Of a DNA stretch of 32,601 nucleotides, positions 15,967 through 23,760 are shown one piece after another (the first letter of the stretch is position 1; the number at the start of each line of letters is the position of its first letter). Location: NCBI GenBank assembly GCA_026388815.1, contig JAPLJA010000160.1:1-32601 (forward strand). The letters are read 5' to 3'. The DNA comes from Pseudomonadota bacterium (GTDB taxonomy: Bacteria > Desulfobacterota > WTBG01 > JAPLJA01). A program made the translations under genes and the position numbers. The notes beneath the pieces were generated by a model. That model was not told where the DNA came from. It searched no databases and saw only the letters and a list, made by a program, of their open reading frames with translations.

Positions 15967-18516
15967 TCATTTCACTCGAACCACTGCCCATCGCAGCATC
16001 GGTGGCATGAGAAAGAGCGTTCCAATTGTACAGGAAATCATTACCATAACCATTAAAAAACCCACATATGCAATTGAGAGAAAAGCCGAGAAAAGGAGGG
16101 GTATGAATGCCGGGGTATTGATGGCAAAATCAGCCAGGATCTTCGACCCCTCGTTCTGCATTTTTTCATGCCCCAGTGCAGAACTGAAGTCCTCACCGGA
16201 AATAATTAGTTGTTGAAATACTGCTATAAAAAAAATTGGTAAATCCACTGCTACGCTGATTGAGATATTACCAATCGTTGCGGATGCAGCATCCAGAGGT
16301 ATATCCATAGCCATCATTAACAAAAAGACATTGGCAGTTGAAAAAATGAAGGGTACGGCCATAATCACACCAGTTCTGTAGGGACACAGCTTCCACACAC
16401 CTTTTCTCTTACGGTTATGTATTTCAAGCCAGATCATGCAAATGACCGCAATCATTATTTGAGAGTAGATACTGTTCATTACAGTTCCGTCTGCGATTAT
16501 CTTATTCGCATATCCCGCCTGAGTGTTTTTTGATGCGATTTTGACTGATAAGCGGTCAAAAGGCTTTCCCTCTTCAAGGAGCATCCCAGAAAAACGCAGA
16601 TAACCCATAGCGGTGTTATCAGAGTCTGTTGCAGCCATCATTACGGCATTTTTGCTGAGGAAGTGTTTCATAACAGCATGGTCGCTATTATCACGGATAT
16701 CATTCCAGACTCCACTTACAATATCGCGCATCGCGGTCCTTTTATCTGGATTAGATATGGTGTAAGGTTCTGTTTGTCCCCCAGAATTTATATTTGCTGC
16801 CGCTGAGAGAGCACCATAAAGCAACCCATGTTTATTAAATTCTTCCCGATAATCCCTTTCAAAGATGGATACAAAATAGTCTATTGGCCCGAACACCGTG
16901 CGGCTTTTCTTTTCTATCACCTTTGCATACTGCCATAATTGGCTTACAAATTCTGGATCATTCAAATCCGAACCTTCCTTTGGTGCAACATAAATTTCAT
17001 AAAGACAAAATCCCGGTCGACCTTTCTTCTCAAGCTCTTCTTTTACAAGACCAAATTTTGTACCGTGGAGAAACGTACCGTAATCGGTATCAATCCTGAG
17101 GAAGCCTAAATTGATAAACAATGCAGAAAGAAATACGCAAAAGAAAAGCAGTCCGCAGGCAACCAGGGGAATTTTAGGTTTAGAACTTATCTGTAACGTA
17201 ATCCTACTGACCTTATCAAAGCCCTGATTAAAAAAAATGAAAATGTAATCATATATTCTATTAAACAGTCCTCTATCTCTCAAGGGACTCCGCTTTTCTC
17301 CGCCGATTACCCTGTGCAGAGCTGGAAGAAAATACCTGGCAAGCCACCAGGCATAGAAAAGACCAACAGAAGAGAAAATGCCGATTTGAAACATTGATCT
17401 GGAGCCATAGCGGTTCTGCCAGGTCATAAAGATGAGAAAATCAAGAATGGAGATAAATGCAATTAAATTCATAGAAGGGAATCCATTTTTATCTGCTTCC
17501 CGCCATCGTTCCCAATAATCCAGGGTATGCCCTGTATCGTTAAACTCCTCGAAGCGGCGCATGGAAAAGGAAAACCCCGGGATTAAACTCACTATGTAGA
17601 CAAGAAGCGTGTATGCCTCTTCTCTCGAGAATAATGAAAATACGTGTTGACCAATACCGATGGTCCCCCTGACGAAAAGGGTACCTATTGAAACGACGAG
17701 AGATCCAATGAGTGCCTGTCGAAAGGAACCGACTTTTACGAGGAGGATAAAAAAACTGATTGCCACAATTGCAGGGATTAGTTTTTTAAAAAAGTCACAG
17801 TTACTGACGGCATCGATTACGCCACGGCCGATTGACCAGCCGATAGGATCGATTTGCATGTCAACCCAACGTACTCTCCCATCGATCTCAACCTTCTGGA
17901 AAGAGGGATCGATTTGTAAATCAGGGTCAAAGTAGAGCTCCCACCAGGATAGATCTCTGTTTTTGAGCCACGATTGAACAAGCCGAAACATTTCAAATTC
18001 ATCGAAGCCCTCAGGCGGGAAAATGGAAACAATATAATAATCATATTCCCCCTCTATTCGTCCAATCAATTTCTTGTTTACCTCTCTCCGGGCACAAATT
18101 CTTTGGTGCCATGCATCAATATCAAAACTTGGGTCATTCAACTCTTTGCGTGAAATAAACTTTCCAAGATCATCCCGGGCATAGTCAATCGCTGTGGAGA
18201 GGCTTGCGATGCCCACTTCAATATTTTTCCCCTTAAAGTATCGGTCAGCTTTTTCGCAGAACTGGACGAGACAAATCAGGTTCTCTCGGCTGACCCGGGG
18301 TACACGAATATAAAAATAAACCCCATTACTGAAATCTATTTCGGAATCCAAGACCTCCCTTTCCATTCGGACAAAGCTGTTATTCTTGTCCATAATGGGT
18401 CTGTCTTGCATACTGCACTTTTCAACCCAGAAAATGTTACTCCAGAGGGCCAAAACTAACGCCAGAAGGACTATAACCAAAGTAAACTTATAGTGTCGAT
18501 ATAGTGGCTGTCTCAT
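15967..18516 (-). CDS. MMPL/RND-superfamily exporter
   Basis: An 849-residue membrane protein with the duplicated RND layout: TM1 at about residues 11-30, a large periplasmic domain to about 250, a block of five or so helices to about 410, another helix near 455-478, a second periplasmic domain, and a C-terminal helix block ending at 849. This fits the MMPL branch (COG1033-like predicted exporters). It is shorter than tripartite HAE pumps, and no membrane-fusion protein is adjacent. Relatives export lipids such as hopanoids, mycolates, phthiocerol lipids or xanthomonadin-type pigments. It heads a three-gene operon with the LolA-like and barrel genes, and a promoter candidate lies at 18586-18613. 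A lipid substrate made by the 2-12.6 kb locus is possible but not shown. Confidence 0.85.
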   Translation of the reverse strand: MRQPLYRHYKFTLVIVLLALVLALWSNIFWVEKCSMQDRPIMDKNNSFVRMEREVLDSEIDFSNGVYFYIRVPRVSRENLICLVQFCEKADRYFKGKNIEVGIASLSTAIDYARDDLGKFISRKELNDPSFDIDAWHQRICARREVNKKLIGRIEGEYDYYIVSIFPPEGFDEFEMFRLVQSWLKNRDLSWWELYFDPDLQIDPSFQKVEIDGRVRWVDMQIDPIGWSIGRGVIDAVSNCDFFKKLIPAIVAISFFILLVKVGSFRQALIGSLVVSIGTLFVRGTIGIGQHVFSLFSREEAYTLLVYIVSLIPGFSFSMRRFEEFNDTGHTLDYWERWREADKNGFPSMNLIAFISILDFLIFMTWQNRYGSRSMFQIGIFSSVGLFYAWWLARYFLPALHRVIGGEKRSPLRDRGLFNRIYDYIFIFFNQGFDKVSRITLQISSKPKIPLVACGLLFFCVFLSALFINLGFLRIDTDYGTFLHGTKFGLVKEELEKKGRPGFCLYEIYVAPKEGSDLNDPEFVSQLWQYAKVIEKKSRTVFGPIDYFVSIFERDYREEFNKHGLLYGALSAAANINSGGQTEPYTISNPDKRTAMRDIVSGVWNDIRDNSDHAVMKHFLSKNAVMMAATDSDNTAMGYLRFSGMLLEEGKPFDRLSVKIASKNTQAGYANKIIADGTVMNSIYSQIMIAVICMIWLEIHNRKRKGVWKLCPYRTGVIMAVPFIFSTANVFLLMMAMDIPLDAASATIGNISISVAVDLPIFFIAVFQQLIISGEDFSSALGHEKMQNEGSKILADFAINTPAFIPLLFSAFLSIAYVGFLMVMVMISCTIGTLFLMPPMLRWAVVRVK

Positions 18517-18585
18517 AACCCCTAATTTTTTAAAATTTGTTACAGCATTGATCTCGAATTATTCATATCCCTATTCGCTCCATGA

Positions 18586-18613
18586 AATAAATATACTCCC
18601 TCTCAAAAGTCAA
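18586..18613 (-). promoter_or_regulatory. Candidate promoter of the MMPL export operon
   Basis: On the minus strand TTGACT (18608-18613) is followed after 16 nt by TTTATT (18586-18591), in an AT-rich stretch about 70 nt before the ATG at 18516. The -10 match is only moderate. Confidence 0.4.
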
Positions 18614-18757
18614 CAAAAATCTAAAAAATTGTGAATGAAAAAACAGCGGAGAGGAAGTTTAGGATAGGTAGGAAACAAGGTCGCATCTTCAAATGTCACT
18701 TAACCGAGTCAATTCGGTGTCAGTTTGAAAACCAATTCCCCTCACTGACCAACCAAT

Positions 18758-18913
18758 TTACACCTTCTCCAGCAAGCGGAAATACTCGTCCCGAGAAATG
18801 CCAGCAGTTTTCAGATTGGGAGCAAACAAGGGACACCGGCCTGTTTTTTCTGTCGTCAATCCCCACCGGATTTCAATCTGCTTCTGATAAACTCCAGAAA
18901 TGCCCTGAACCCC
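18758..18913 (-). pseudogene. Possible decayed coding remnant in a gene-poor stretch
   Basis: The stretch 18517-19083 has no convincing intact gene. On the minus strand 18913-18758 reads as about 52 codons ending in TAA, with a protein-like C-terminus (TAGISRDEYFRLLEKV). An overlapping frame reading PTPIEGFRAFLEFIRSRL stops at 18856. Together these look like the broken 3' end of a lost gene, perhaps mobile-element related. I cannot name a family, and chance is not excluded. The plus-strand open frame at 18631-18930 lacks a ribosome site and has a low-complexity composition. Confidence 0.25.
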
Positions 18914-19083
18914 TCAATCGGCGTTGGTGAAAATCGTGAGGATTCTATGAATCCATGAGGTCATTTTTCTCATTGTCCATTTGGTGTGTCTAATAAAATA
19001 TACATAGGTTTAATTATACGCAGAGCAAAAGATGAAAAGGACTTTTTGGCAGGAATTTCCAGAAGGCTACAAGATGCTAAATG

Positions 19084-19314
19084 CTATTTCATCAGTGTAG
19101 TAAATTCCTCTATGGTTAAATCCGCATCTCTTAGGATACTCTTTAAAACCTTTGGATGAAGCACTTTGCCAGAATGATAAGGAACGGTTGCTCTCTTACC
19201 GACCTTGTTCTTATAAATTTTATGGCTACCGCTTTGGCGAGAAAAGGAAAAGCCTGCTTTTTCTAATACCCTGATTGCATCCGATGCAGTTACTCTTGGG
19301 AGTTTTTCAGTCAT
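19084..19314 (-). CDS. hicA: HicA-type toxin (mRNA interferase)
   Basis: The 76-residue protein has the double-stranded-RNA-binding-like HicA fold signature: an N-terminal helix (ASDAIRVLEKAGF), the catalytic-His motif GSHKIYKN with His at about residue 32, and VPYHSGKVLHPKVLKSILRDADL. HicA proteins cut mRNA when not held by HicB. Its ATG overlaps the stop of the upstream hicB by 4 nt, so it is translationally coupled to its antitoxin. Length and all key residues look intact. The order antitoxin then toxin is one of the two arrangements known for HicAB modules. Confidence 0.92.
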   Translation of the reverse strand: MTEKLPRVTASDAIRVLEKAGFSFSRQSGSHKIYKNKVGKRATVPYHSGKVLHPKVLKSILRDADLTIEEFTTLMK

Positions 19315-19535
19315 ACAGCCACTTCTAAGGAAGTCAGGCTGACTGATTCTGGCTGAGAAATCTCGTCACCATTTTCAATCCTGTCTTGTATATGAAGACG
19401 GATAGCATCCTTGATATTTTCCATTACTTCTTCATACGTATCACCTTGTGTATAACAACCCTGCAGTTCAGGGCAAATGGCAAAATAACCATCCTTATCT
19501 TTTTCAATGATAACTGAAAACCTGTAACCACTCAT
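19311..19535 (-). CDS. hicB: HicB-type antitoxin
   Basis: The 74-residue protein matches the short HicB family: YRFSVIIEKDKDGYFAICPELQG with the partly degraded RNase H-like fold, then GCYTQGDTYEEVMENIKDAI. HicB binds and blocks HicA. No separate DNA-binding domain is visible in this short form, so any autoregulation would need a contribution from the C-terminal tail. The ATG at 19535 follows a strong ribosome site (GGGAGGT), and a near-consensus promoter lies at 19569-19597. It overlaps hicA by 4 nt. Confidence 0.92.
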   Translation of the reverse strand: MSGYRFSVIIEKDKDGYFAICPELQGCYTQGDTYEEVMENIKDAIRLHIQDRIENGDEISQPESVSLTSLEVAV

Positions 19536-19568
19536 ATCTTTACCTCCCTTATCTTATTGCCCATTATT

Positions 19569-19597
19569 ATAATAGCAATTAGCACCCATCTTTTCAA
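19569..19597 (-). promoter_or_regulatory. Promoter of hicBA
   Basis: Minus-strand TTGAAA (19592-19597), 17 nt, TATTAT (19569-19574): 5/6 and 5/6 matches. The -10 overlaps the 10-bp palindrome TATTATAATA and is flanked by ATTGC and GCAAT arms, a possible autoregulatory operator. Confidence 0.6.
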
Positions 19598-19627
19598 TCT
19601 GGTCTTCGCTGATGAAGTTAGATACGA

Positions 19628-20026
19628 TTATCTTTTGCTGGATAATAAAAGCAAGCCGTCGATCTCTTCAAAATGACTGTCGAATGAATAGAGCGCCATT
19701 CCGTGCTTCATGGCATTGGCGGCTATCCAGATGTCGTTGGTGGGGATCGGCCTTCCTTTTACCTTCAATTTTTTTACGATCAACGCATAGTATTCGGCCG
19801 TTTCCAGATCGTGCGGGAGCACTTCAACACGGGGGGAGTTGAGGAACGCTTCAAATTCCTTCCGGTTTTTCTTTTCCCTGCCGCCGAGAAAAAACCCGGA
19901 AAAGAGTTCGGCTATAACCGTTATGTCCACCCCGATCAGGTCACAATTTCTGAACACTTCAACGACGTTCTCGTCATTGTTCTTGAAGGCAGCGTAAATG
20001 TTCGTGTCGATTGCAATGCGCCTCAT
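19628..20026 (-). CDS. vapC: VapC-type PIN-domain toxin (ribonuclease)
   Basis: The 132-residue PIN-domain protein has the acidic metal-binding residues in order: AIDTNIYAAF with D7, VIAELFSG with E40, TNDIWIAANAM with D98, and YSFDSHF with D116. VapC toxins are Mg-dependent ribonucleases, commonly cutting tRNA or rRNA. The ATG overlaps the antitoxin stop by 4 nt (ATGA). All catalytic residues are kept, so the toxin should be active. The ribbon-helix-helix partner makes it most like the FitAB/VapBC-type subset. Confidence 0.92.
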   Translation of the reverse strand: MRRIAIDTNIYAAFKNNDENVVEVFRNCDLIGVDITVIAELFSGFFLGGREKKNRKEFEAFLNSPRVEVLPHDLETAEYYALIVKKLKVKGRPIPTNDIWIAANAMKHGMALYSFDSHFEEIDGLLLLSSKR

Positions 20027-20280
20027 TTCCAGACGTCCTCATCGATTCTCTCGAAGATGTGAGTGTTTTTATAAAATGCCTCCGTCTCTTCTTTGCTCCA
20101 CCCGCCGGCGAGATTATCCAGGTCGTGGTACTTTTTGAACACCGGCTCTTTCACCATTCCGGTTATTTTTTTTAACGCCTGCAGAATCCACTGGTTCACG
20201 CTTAGGTTGTTCTGCTGCGCCCGGGATTTGATCACCCGGTCCAGCTCAGTGTCAATGCCTCGAATAGTAATGGTTTTCAT
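20023..20280 (-). CDS. vapB: Ribbon-helix-helix antitoxin of the VapBC/FitAB type
   Basis: From ATG at 20280 the product is 85 residues. A longer open frame to 20412 exists, but the 20280 start has GGAGG 6 nt upstream and begins exactly with the RHH strand (MKTITIRGI). It then reads DTELDRVIKSRAQQNNLSVNQWILQALKKI, the Arc/CopG/FitA DNA-binding fold. The C-terminal tail (GGWSKEETEAF and on) would wrap the toxin. RHH antitoxins repress their own promoter; a strong promoter with a 9-bp inverted repeat lies just upstream. It is translationally coupled to the PIN toxin. Confidence 0.9.
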   Translation of the reverse strand: MKTITIRGIDTELDRVIKSRAQQNNLSVNQWILQALKKITGMVKEPVFKKYHDLDNLAGGWSKEETEAFYKNTHIFERIDEDVWK

Positions 20281-20316
20281 GTCAATCCTCCGAATGCACA
20301 TTGTGCTGTCATTTTG

Positions 20317-20345
20317 ATTATAATAGTTGATTGCACATTGGTCAA
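20317..20345 (-). promoter_or_regulatory. Strong promoter of the vapBC-type operon
   Basis: Minus-strand TTGACC (20340-20345), 17 nt, TATAAT (20317-20322): 5/6 and 6/6 matches at ideal spacing. Transcription would begin about 30 nt before the ATG at 20280. Confidence 0.75.
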
Positions 20346-20350
20346 CTATT
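20322..20350. promoter_or_regulatory. Probable antitoxin operator (inverted repeat) over the vapBC promoter
   Basis: AATAGTTGA (20322-20330) and TCAACTATT (20342-20350) form a perfect 9-bp inverted repeat with an 11-nt centre. They cover the -35 and the edge of the -10. A 9-bp direct repeat TGCACATTG (20295-20303 and 20332-20340) gives a second possible contact. Autorepression by the RHH antitoxin is the expected use. Confidence 0.6.
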
Positions 20351-20459
20351 TTTTCCTCATTGCTTCCACTGACCTTTTGTTTACCCTTAATCAAGTCTTT
20401 ATCTAATATCACATCTTTATCCTTTCAACAAAATTACCTCTCCTCTCCCTTAAAATTCT

Positions 20460-20488
20460 TTACCATTCAGCTTCCCTTACGATATAAT
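20460..20488 (+). promoter_or_regulatory. Promoter of the MacAB-like exporter operon
   Basis: TTACCA (20460-20465), 17 nt, TATAAT (20483-20488). The -10 is perfect. The start of transcription would fall near 20495, leaving about 30 nt before the proposed CTG start at 20525. That rules out translation from the more upstream in-frame ATG at 20327. Confidence 0.6.
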
Positions 20489-20524
20489 GCCTGCTCAAAT
20501 CACTCTGAAGAGAGGAGTCATCTG

Positions 20525-21280
20525 CTGGCATCTGATATTATTTTAGAGACACAGGACCTGTTTAAGACCTATTTCCTGGGGAAGGACGTCCAGGTTCCGG
20601 CCTTACGGGGGGTGTCTGTCACGGTGAAGAGAGGCGCTTTTACTGCCATCATGGGACCTTCCGGCTCCGGGAAATCAACCCTCATGAACATCATCGGGTG
20701 CCTAGACCAGCCAACCAAGGGGACGATCACCATTGAAGGGATTGAAACCTCCCGGATGAGCAGGTCAGACCTGGCCTATGTCCGGAATAAAAAAATAGGG
20801 TTCGTCTTCCAGAGCTTCAATCTCCTTGCCCGGGCTCATGCCCTTTCCAATGTGATGCTGCCGTTTGTCTACAGCGATTACCCCAAAGCGAAAAGGAGAG
20901 AGAGGGCAATGGAAGTCCTTGAATCGGTGGGACTTGCTGACCGGTGGAGCCACAAGCCGAACGAACTCTCAGGAGGGCAGAAACAGAGGGTGGCGATTGC
21001 CCGGGCTTTAGTGAACGACCCTGCGATCATCCTTGCAGATGAGCCTACCGGAAACATTGACTCGCGTTCAGGGCTTGAGATTATGATCCTTCTTCAGGCA
21101 TTGAACCGGGAAGGAATGACCATCCTGTGTGTAACCCACGATCGATTCATTGCAGAGCATGCAGAAATGATTATCAATCTCCTCGATGGAAAGATATCCC
21201 GTATTGAAGAGGTGAAGGAAAGAAAGGACGCCCGTGAAGAACTCCAGAAGCTCCCGAAAGAGGAGGACATTGCTCAGTAA
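20525..21280 (+). CDS. ABC transporter ATP-binding protein (MacB/LolD type), probable CTG start
   Basis: An ATPase of the LolD/MacB family with Walker [11 protein letters not shown]-loop FVFQSFN, signature LSGGQKQR, Walker [10 protein letters not shown] and switch His VTHD. The open frame runs back to an ATG at 20327, but the first about 66 residues there look non-coding and lie upstream of the promoter at 20460-20488. The conserved domain starts at about [17 protein letters not shown] at 20512-20517 is 7 nt before CTG at 20525, giving 251 residues, close to family length. No ATG, GTG or TTG is suitably placed. It ends exactly where the permease begins (TAA then ATG). With the next two genes it makes a MacAB-like exporter energised from the cytoplasm. 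Confidence 0.88.
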   Translation: MASDIILETQDLFKTYFLGKDVQVPALRGVSVTVKRGAFTAIMGPSGSGKSTLMNIIGCLDQPTKGTITIEGIETSRMSRSDLAYVRNKKIGFVFQSFNLLARAHALSNVMLPFVYSDYPKAKRRERAMEVLESVGLADRWSHKPNELSGGQKQRVAIARALVNDPAIILADEPTGNIDSRSGLEIMILLQALNREGMTILCVTHDRFIAEHAEMIINLLDGKISRIEEVKERKDAREELQKLPKEEDIAQ

Positions 21281-22480
21281 ATGAATCTCTGGGAAAGCAC
21301 TGAGGTGTCCCTCGACGCCCTGAGGTCAAACAAGCTCCGCTCCTTCCTCACCATGCTCGGCGTGGTGATCGGCGTTATTGCCGTGGTGCTCCTCGTTTCT
21401 ATCGCACTGGGGGTACGGAGCCAGATTACCGGCACCATTGAAGGGCTTGGCTCCAATCTCTACATGGTATTCCCGGGTAGTATCGGCCGGGGAATGGGCA
21501 GCAACCGGTTGAGTGTAAACAAGCTCAAGATTGAGCATGCCTACGAGCTTATGCAGAAGTCAGGCTACAATGTGGCCATCTCTCCTGTTGTCAACAAGGT
21601 CAGCACCATCCGGTACGGCAAGACATCCAAGGGGGCTACCCTCATCACCGGAGTGATGGCGAACTTCAGCATGGCACGAAACTGGCGGGTGCAGGAAGGT
21701 TCTTTTATGAAAAAAGAGGATATCGAAGCCTATCGCAAGGTATGCGTCATCGGGCAATCGGTAAAAAATTCCCTCTTTAAAAACAGCAATCCTGTCGGCA
21801 GGGAGATATTTGTTGCCGGCAAGAGCTTTAAAGTGCTGGGTGTGATGGAGAGTAAAGGGCAGCTCTTCGACCTGGATCTGGACGACCAGGTGTTTATCCC
21901 CTTAACCACTGCCCAGAGGATCTTCGGAATTAACAATCTCTCCTACATCTTCATCCATACCCCGCGGGTTGAGGATATGCCCCTCGCCATGGAACAGACC
22001 AAGAAGATACTCCTTCACTCCCTCTCCGATGACGACTTTACCGTCAAGAGCCAGGGGGAAACCCTGAGCGCCTTTCTCCAGATAAGCTCCCTCCTCACCA
22101 TCATGCTCGGCGCTATCGCCGCCATCTCCCTCGTGGTGGGCGGGATCGGGATCATGAACATCATGACCGTCTCGGTCACCGAGCGGACCAAGGAGATCGG
22201 GATCAGGAAGGCGCTGGGGGCACGGGACGGTGAAATCCTCACCCAGTTTTTAACCGAGGCAGTTATTATATCGCTGATAGGGGGAATCGTCGGCATTCTG
22301 ATTTGTTACCTGGCCGTCTTTCTCCTCTCCGCTTTCTACCCCACCTTTACGGTGACCATCTCACTCTTTGCCATTACGGTGGCAATTTTATTTTCTACCT
22401 TCATGGGCACGTTCTTCGGTGTCTACCCGGCCTACAAGGCGGGCAGGCTTGACCCGATCGAAGCACTGCGTTATGAATGA
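21281..22480 (+). CDS. MacB/FtsX-family ABC transporter permease
   Basis: The 399-residue permease has one N-terminal helix at about residues 17-42, a periplasmic MacB core domain to about 260, and three C-terminal helices. The last part contains the FtsX-domain hallmark GIGIMNIMTVSVTERTKEIG and IRKALGARDGEI, the coupling helix that contacts the ATPase. The four-helix layout is that of MacB and LolC/E mechanotransmission transporters. The ATPase is a separate protein here, unlike the fused E. coli MacB. It begins directly at the stop of the ATPase gene and lies 6 nt before the adaptor gene. Possible substrates include peptides, macrolide-like compounds or lipids. Confidence 0.92.
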   Translation: MNLWESTEVSLDALRSNKLRSFLTMLGVVIGVIAVVLLVSIALGVRSQITGTIEGLGSNLYMVFPGSIGRGMGSNRLSVNKLKIEHAYELMQKSGYNVAISPVVNKVSTIRYGKTSKGATLITGVMANFSMARNWRVQEGSFMKKEDIEAYRKVCVIGQSVKNSLFKNSNPVGREIFVAGKSFKVLGVMESKGQLFDLDLDDQVFIPLTTAQRIFGINNLSYIFIHTPRVEDMPLAMEQTKKILLHSLSDDDFTVKSQGETLSAFLQISSLLTIMLGAIAAISLVVGGIGIMNIMTVSVTERTKEIGIRKALGARDGEILTQFLTEAVIISLIGGIVGILICYLAVFLLSAFYPTFTVTISLFAITVAILFSTFMGTFFGVYPAYKAGRLDPIEALRYE

Positions 22481-22486
22481 GAGGTT

Positions 22487-23596
22487 ATGATGACAAATAA
22501 CAAGAAAATTTTCTTAGCGGTTATCTCCCTCCTGCTTCTTCTTGCCTTTATCCTGATCGCAAAACGGATCTGGTTCAAGGGCGCTTTGCCGGTACGGGTG
22601 GTGAGTGCGTCAACGCGGGATATCCGGCAGACAGTCTCTTCCTCCGGCTCGATTGAAGCCCGGGAGAAAATCCAGGTGGCGTTCGAGATGGCTGGCAGGG
22701 TGAAAGCGGTCTACTTCAAAGAGCAGGACCGGGTAAAGAAAGGGCAGGTCCTTGCCCGCCTGGTGGATGATGAGATTGCCGCTCAGATTGACCAGGCCAG
22801 GGCAGCAGTGCTCCAGGCAGAGATCAGCCTCAAGAACATGGAAAGGAATCTCACGAGGGCAAGGGAACTCTATAAGAAAGGCTTCCTTTCCTTAGAGGGG
22901 ATAGAAGCAGCTCAGACAGAATACGATATGGGCGGTGAGCTGCTCAGTCAGCGGAAGGCGAGCTATGAAGCGGTCAAGGCGCGTTCTCACAGCACGCTCA
23001 TTACTGCGCCGATAACGGGCACGGTCATCAGAAAGTTCATCAAAGAGGGGGAAATCGTGGCAGGACCTTTAAGCGCCGGCAGGATTTCTGAACCTGTCCC
23101 CATAGCCGAGATCGCTGACCTGAGCCAGATGGAGGTCTTAACTGACATCGATGAAACAGAGGTTGCCAAAATACATCGGGAGCAGGAGGCGCTGATCAAG
23201 GTTGACGCATATCCAGATACCATCTTGACGGGCACCGTGCGAGAGATCGCCTTAGTCACCTCAGAGCGGAGAGAGGCCGGGAGAAACTACCGGGTGATTG
23301 TATCTCTCCTGAACACCCCGGCATGGCTCAGGCTGGGGATGACCTCAACGATCGACTTCATCATCCAGGAAAAGAAGGGAATCCTCTGCCTGCCAGCGGA
23401 TGCAATTCTCCAGAAAGACAACCGCTCGGTGGTCTTCCTGGTCAAAGAGGGGAGGCTCGTCGAGAGGGAGGTTAAAACCGGGATTGGTGACGAAGAATAC
23501 CTTGAGATCAGTTCTGGTTTACATCCCGGGGAAGAGGTTGTTACCGGAGACCTCTCGAAACTCCATCGGGGAGAGAGAGTAACCGTGTTACGGTAA
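22487..23596 (+). CDS. Periplasmic adaptor (HlyD/MacA membrane-fusion protein)
   Basis: The 369-residue protein has an N-terminal membrane anchor (about residues 8-26). The split lipoyl-like domain is marked by RVKAVYFKEQDRVKKGQVLARL at its first half and LITAPITGTVIRKFIKEGEIV at its second. Between them lies an alpha-helical hairpin with coiled-coil character (about 95-160), followed by beta-barrel and membrane-proximal domains. It would bridge the permease and a TolC-type channel; no TolC gene is in the window. The operon order ATPase, permease, adaptor differs from the usual adaptor-first macAB order. It ends 65 nt before the tRNA gene. Confidence 0.9.
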   Translation: MMTNNKKIFLAVISLLLLLAFILIAKRIWFKGALPVRVVSASTRDIRQTVSSSGSIEAREKIQVAFEMAGRVKAVYFKEQDRVKKGQVLARLVDDEIAAQIDQARAAVLQAEISLKNMERNLTRARELYKKGFLSLEGIEAAQTEYDMGGELLSQRKASYEAVKARSHSTLITAPITGTVIRKFIKEGEIVAGPLSAGRISEPVPIAEIADLSQMEVLTDIDETEVAKIHREQEALIKVDAYPDTILTGTVREIALVTSERREAGRNYRVIVSLLNTPAWLRLGMTSTIDFIIQEKKGILCLPADAILQKDNRSVVFLVKEGRLVEREVKTGIGDEEYLEISSGLHPGEEVVTGDLSKLHRGERVTVLR

Positions 23597-23607
23597 GGAT
23601 GGAATGA

Positions 23608-23637
23608 TTGACAGGTACGGAAGATGTTAGGTAGAAT
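23608..23637 (+). promoter_or_regulatory. Promoter of the tRNA-Arg gene
   Basis: TTGACA (23608-23613), 18 nt, TAGAAT (23632-23637): 6/6 and 5/6 matches. The tRNA begins 24 nt after the -10. The same promoter may read through into the gene at 23761. Confidence 0.75.
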
Positions 23638-23661
23638 CAGTGCCTGTAAATTAAAAGCAGT

Positions 23662-23738
23662 GCCCCCGTAGCTCAGTAGGATAGAGCAAGGGATTCCTAA
23701 TCCCTGTGCCGCAGGTTCGACTCCTGTCGGGGGCACCA
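23662..23738 (+). tRNA. tRNA-Arg, anticodon CCT
   Basis: A 77-nt cloverleaf including encoded CCA. The acceptor stem GCCCCCG pairs with CGGGGGC, the D arm is GCTC/GAGC, the anticodon stem AGGGA/TCCCT carries loop TTCCTAA (anticodon CCT), and the T arm GCAGG/CCTGT carries loop TTCGACT. It decodes AGG. Its 3' 45 bases (23694-23738) are duplicated at 25496, marking it as the integration site of a small island. Confidence 0.96.
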
Positions 23739-23739
23739 T
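23694..23739 (+). repeat. att-like direct repeat, tRNA-side copy
   Basis: 46 bp from the anticodon loop to one base past CCA. It matches 25496-25541 at 44 of 46 positions, the two differences being in the variable loop region. Confidence 0.85.
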
Positions 23740-23760
23740 GACCATGACCCAGAGTATACG

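Noticed and set aside
18631-18930. Plus-strand open frame of 99 codons
   Set aside because: No ribosome site, low-complexity composition, and better protein-like frames on the other strand.
20281-20412. N-terminal extension of the RHH antitoxin
   Set aside because: It would cover the promoter and operator. The 20280 start has GGAGG and begins with the RHH strand.
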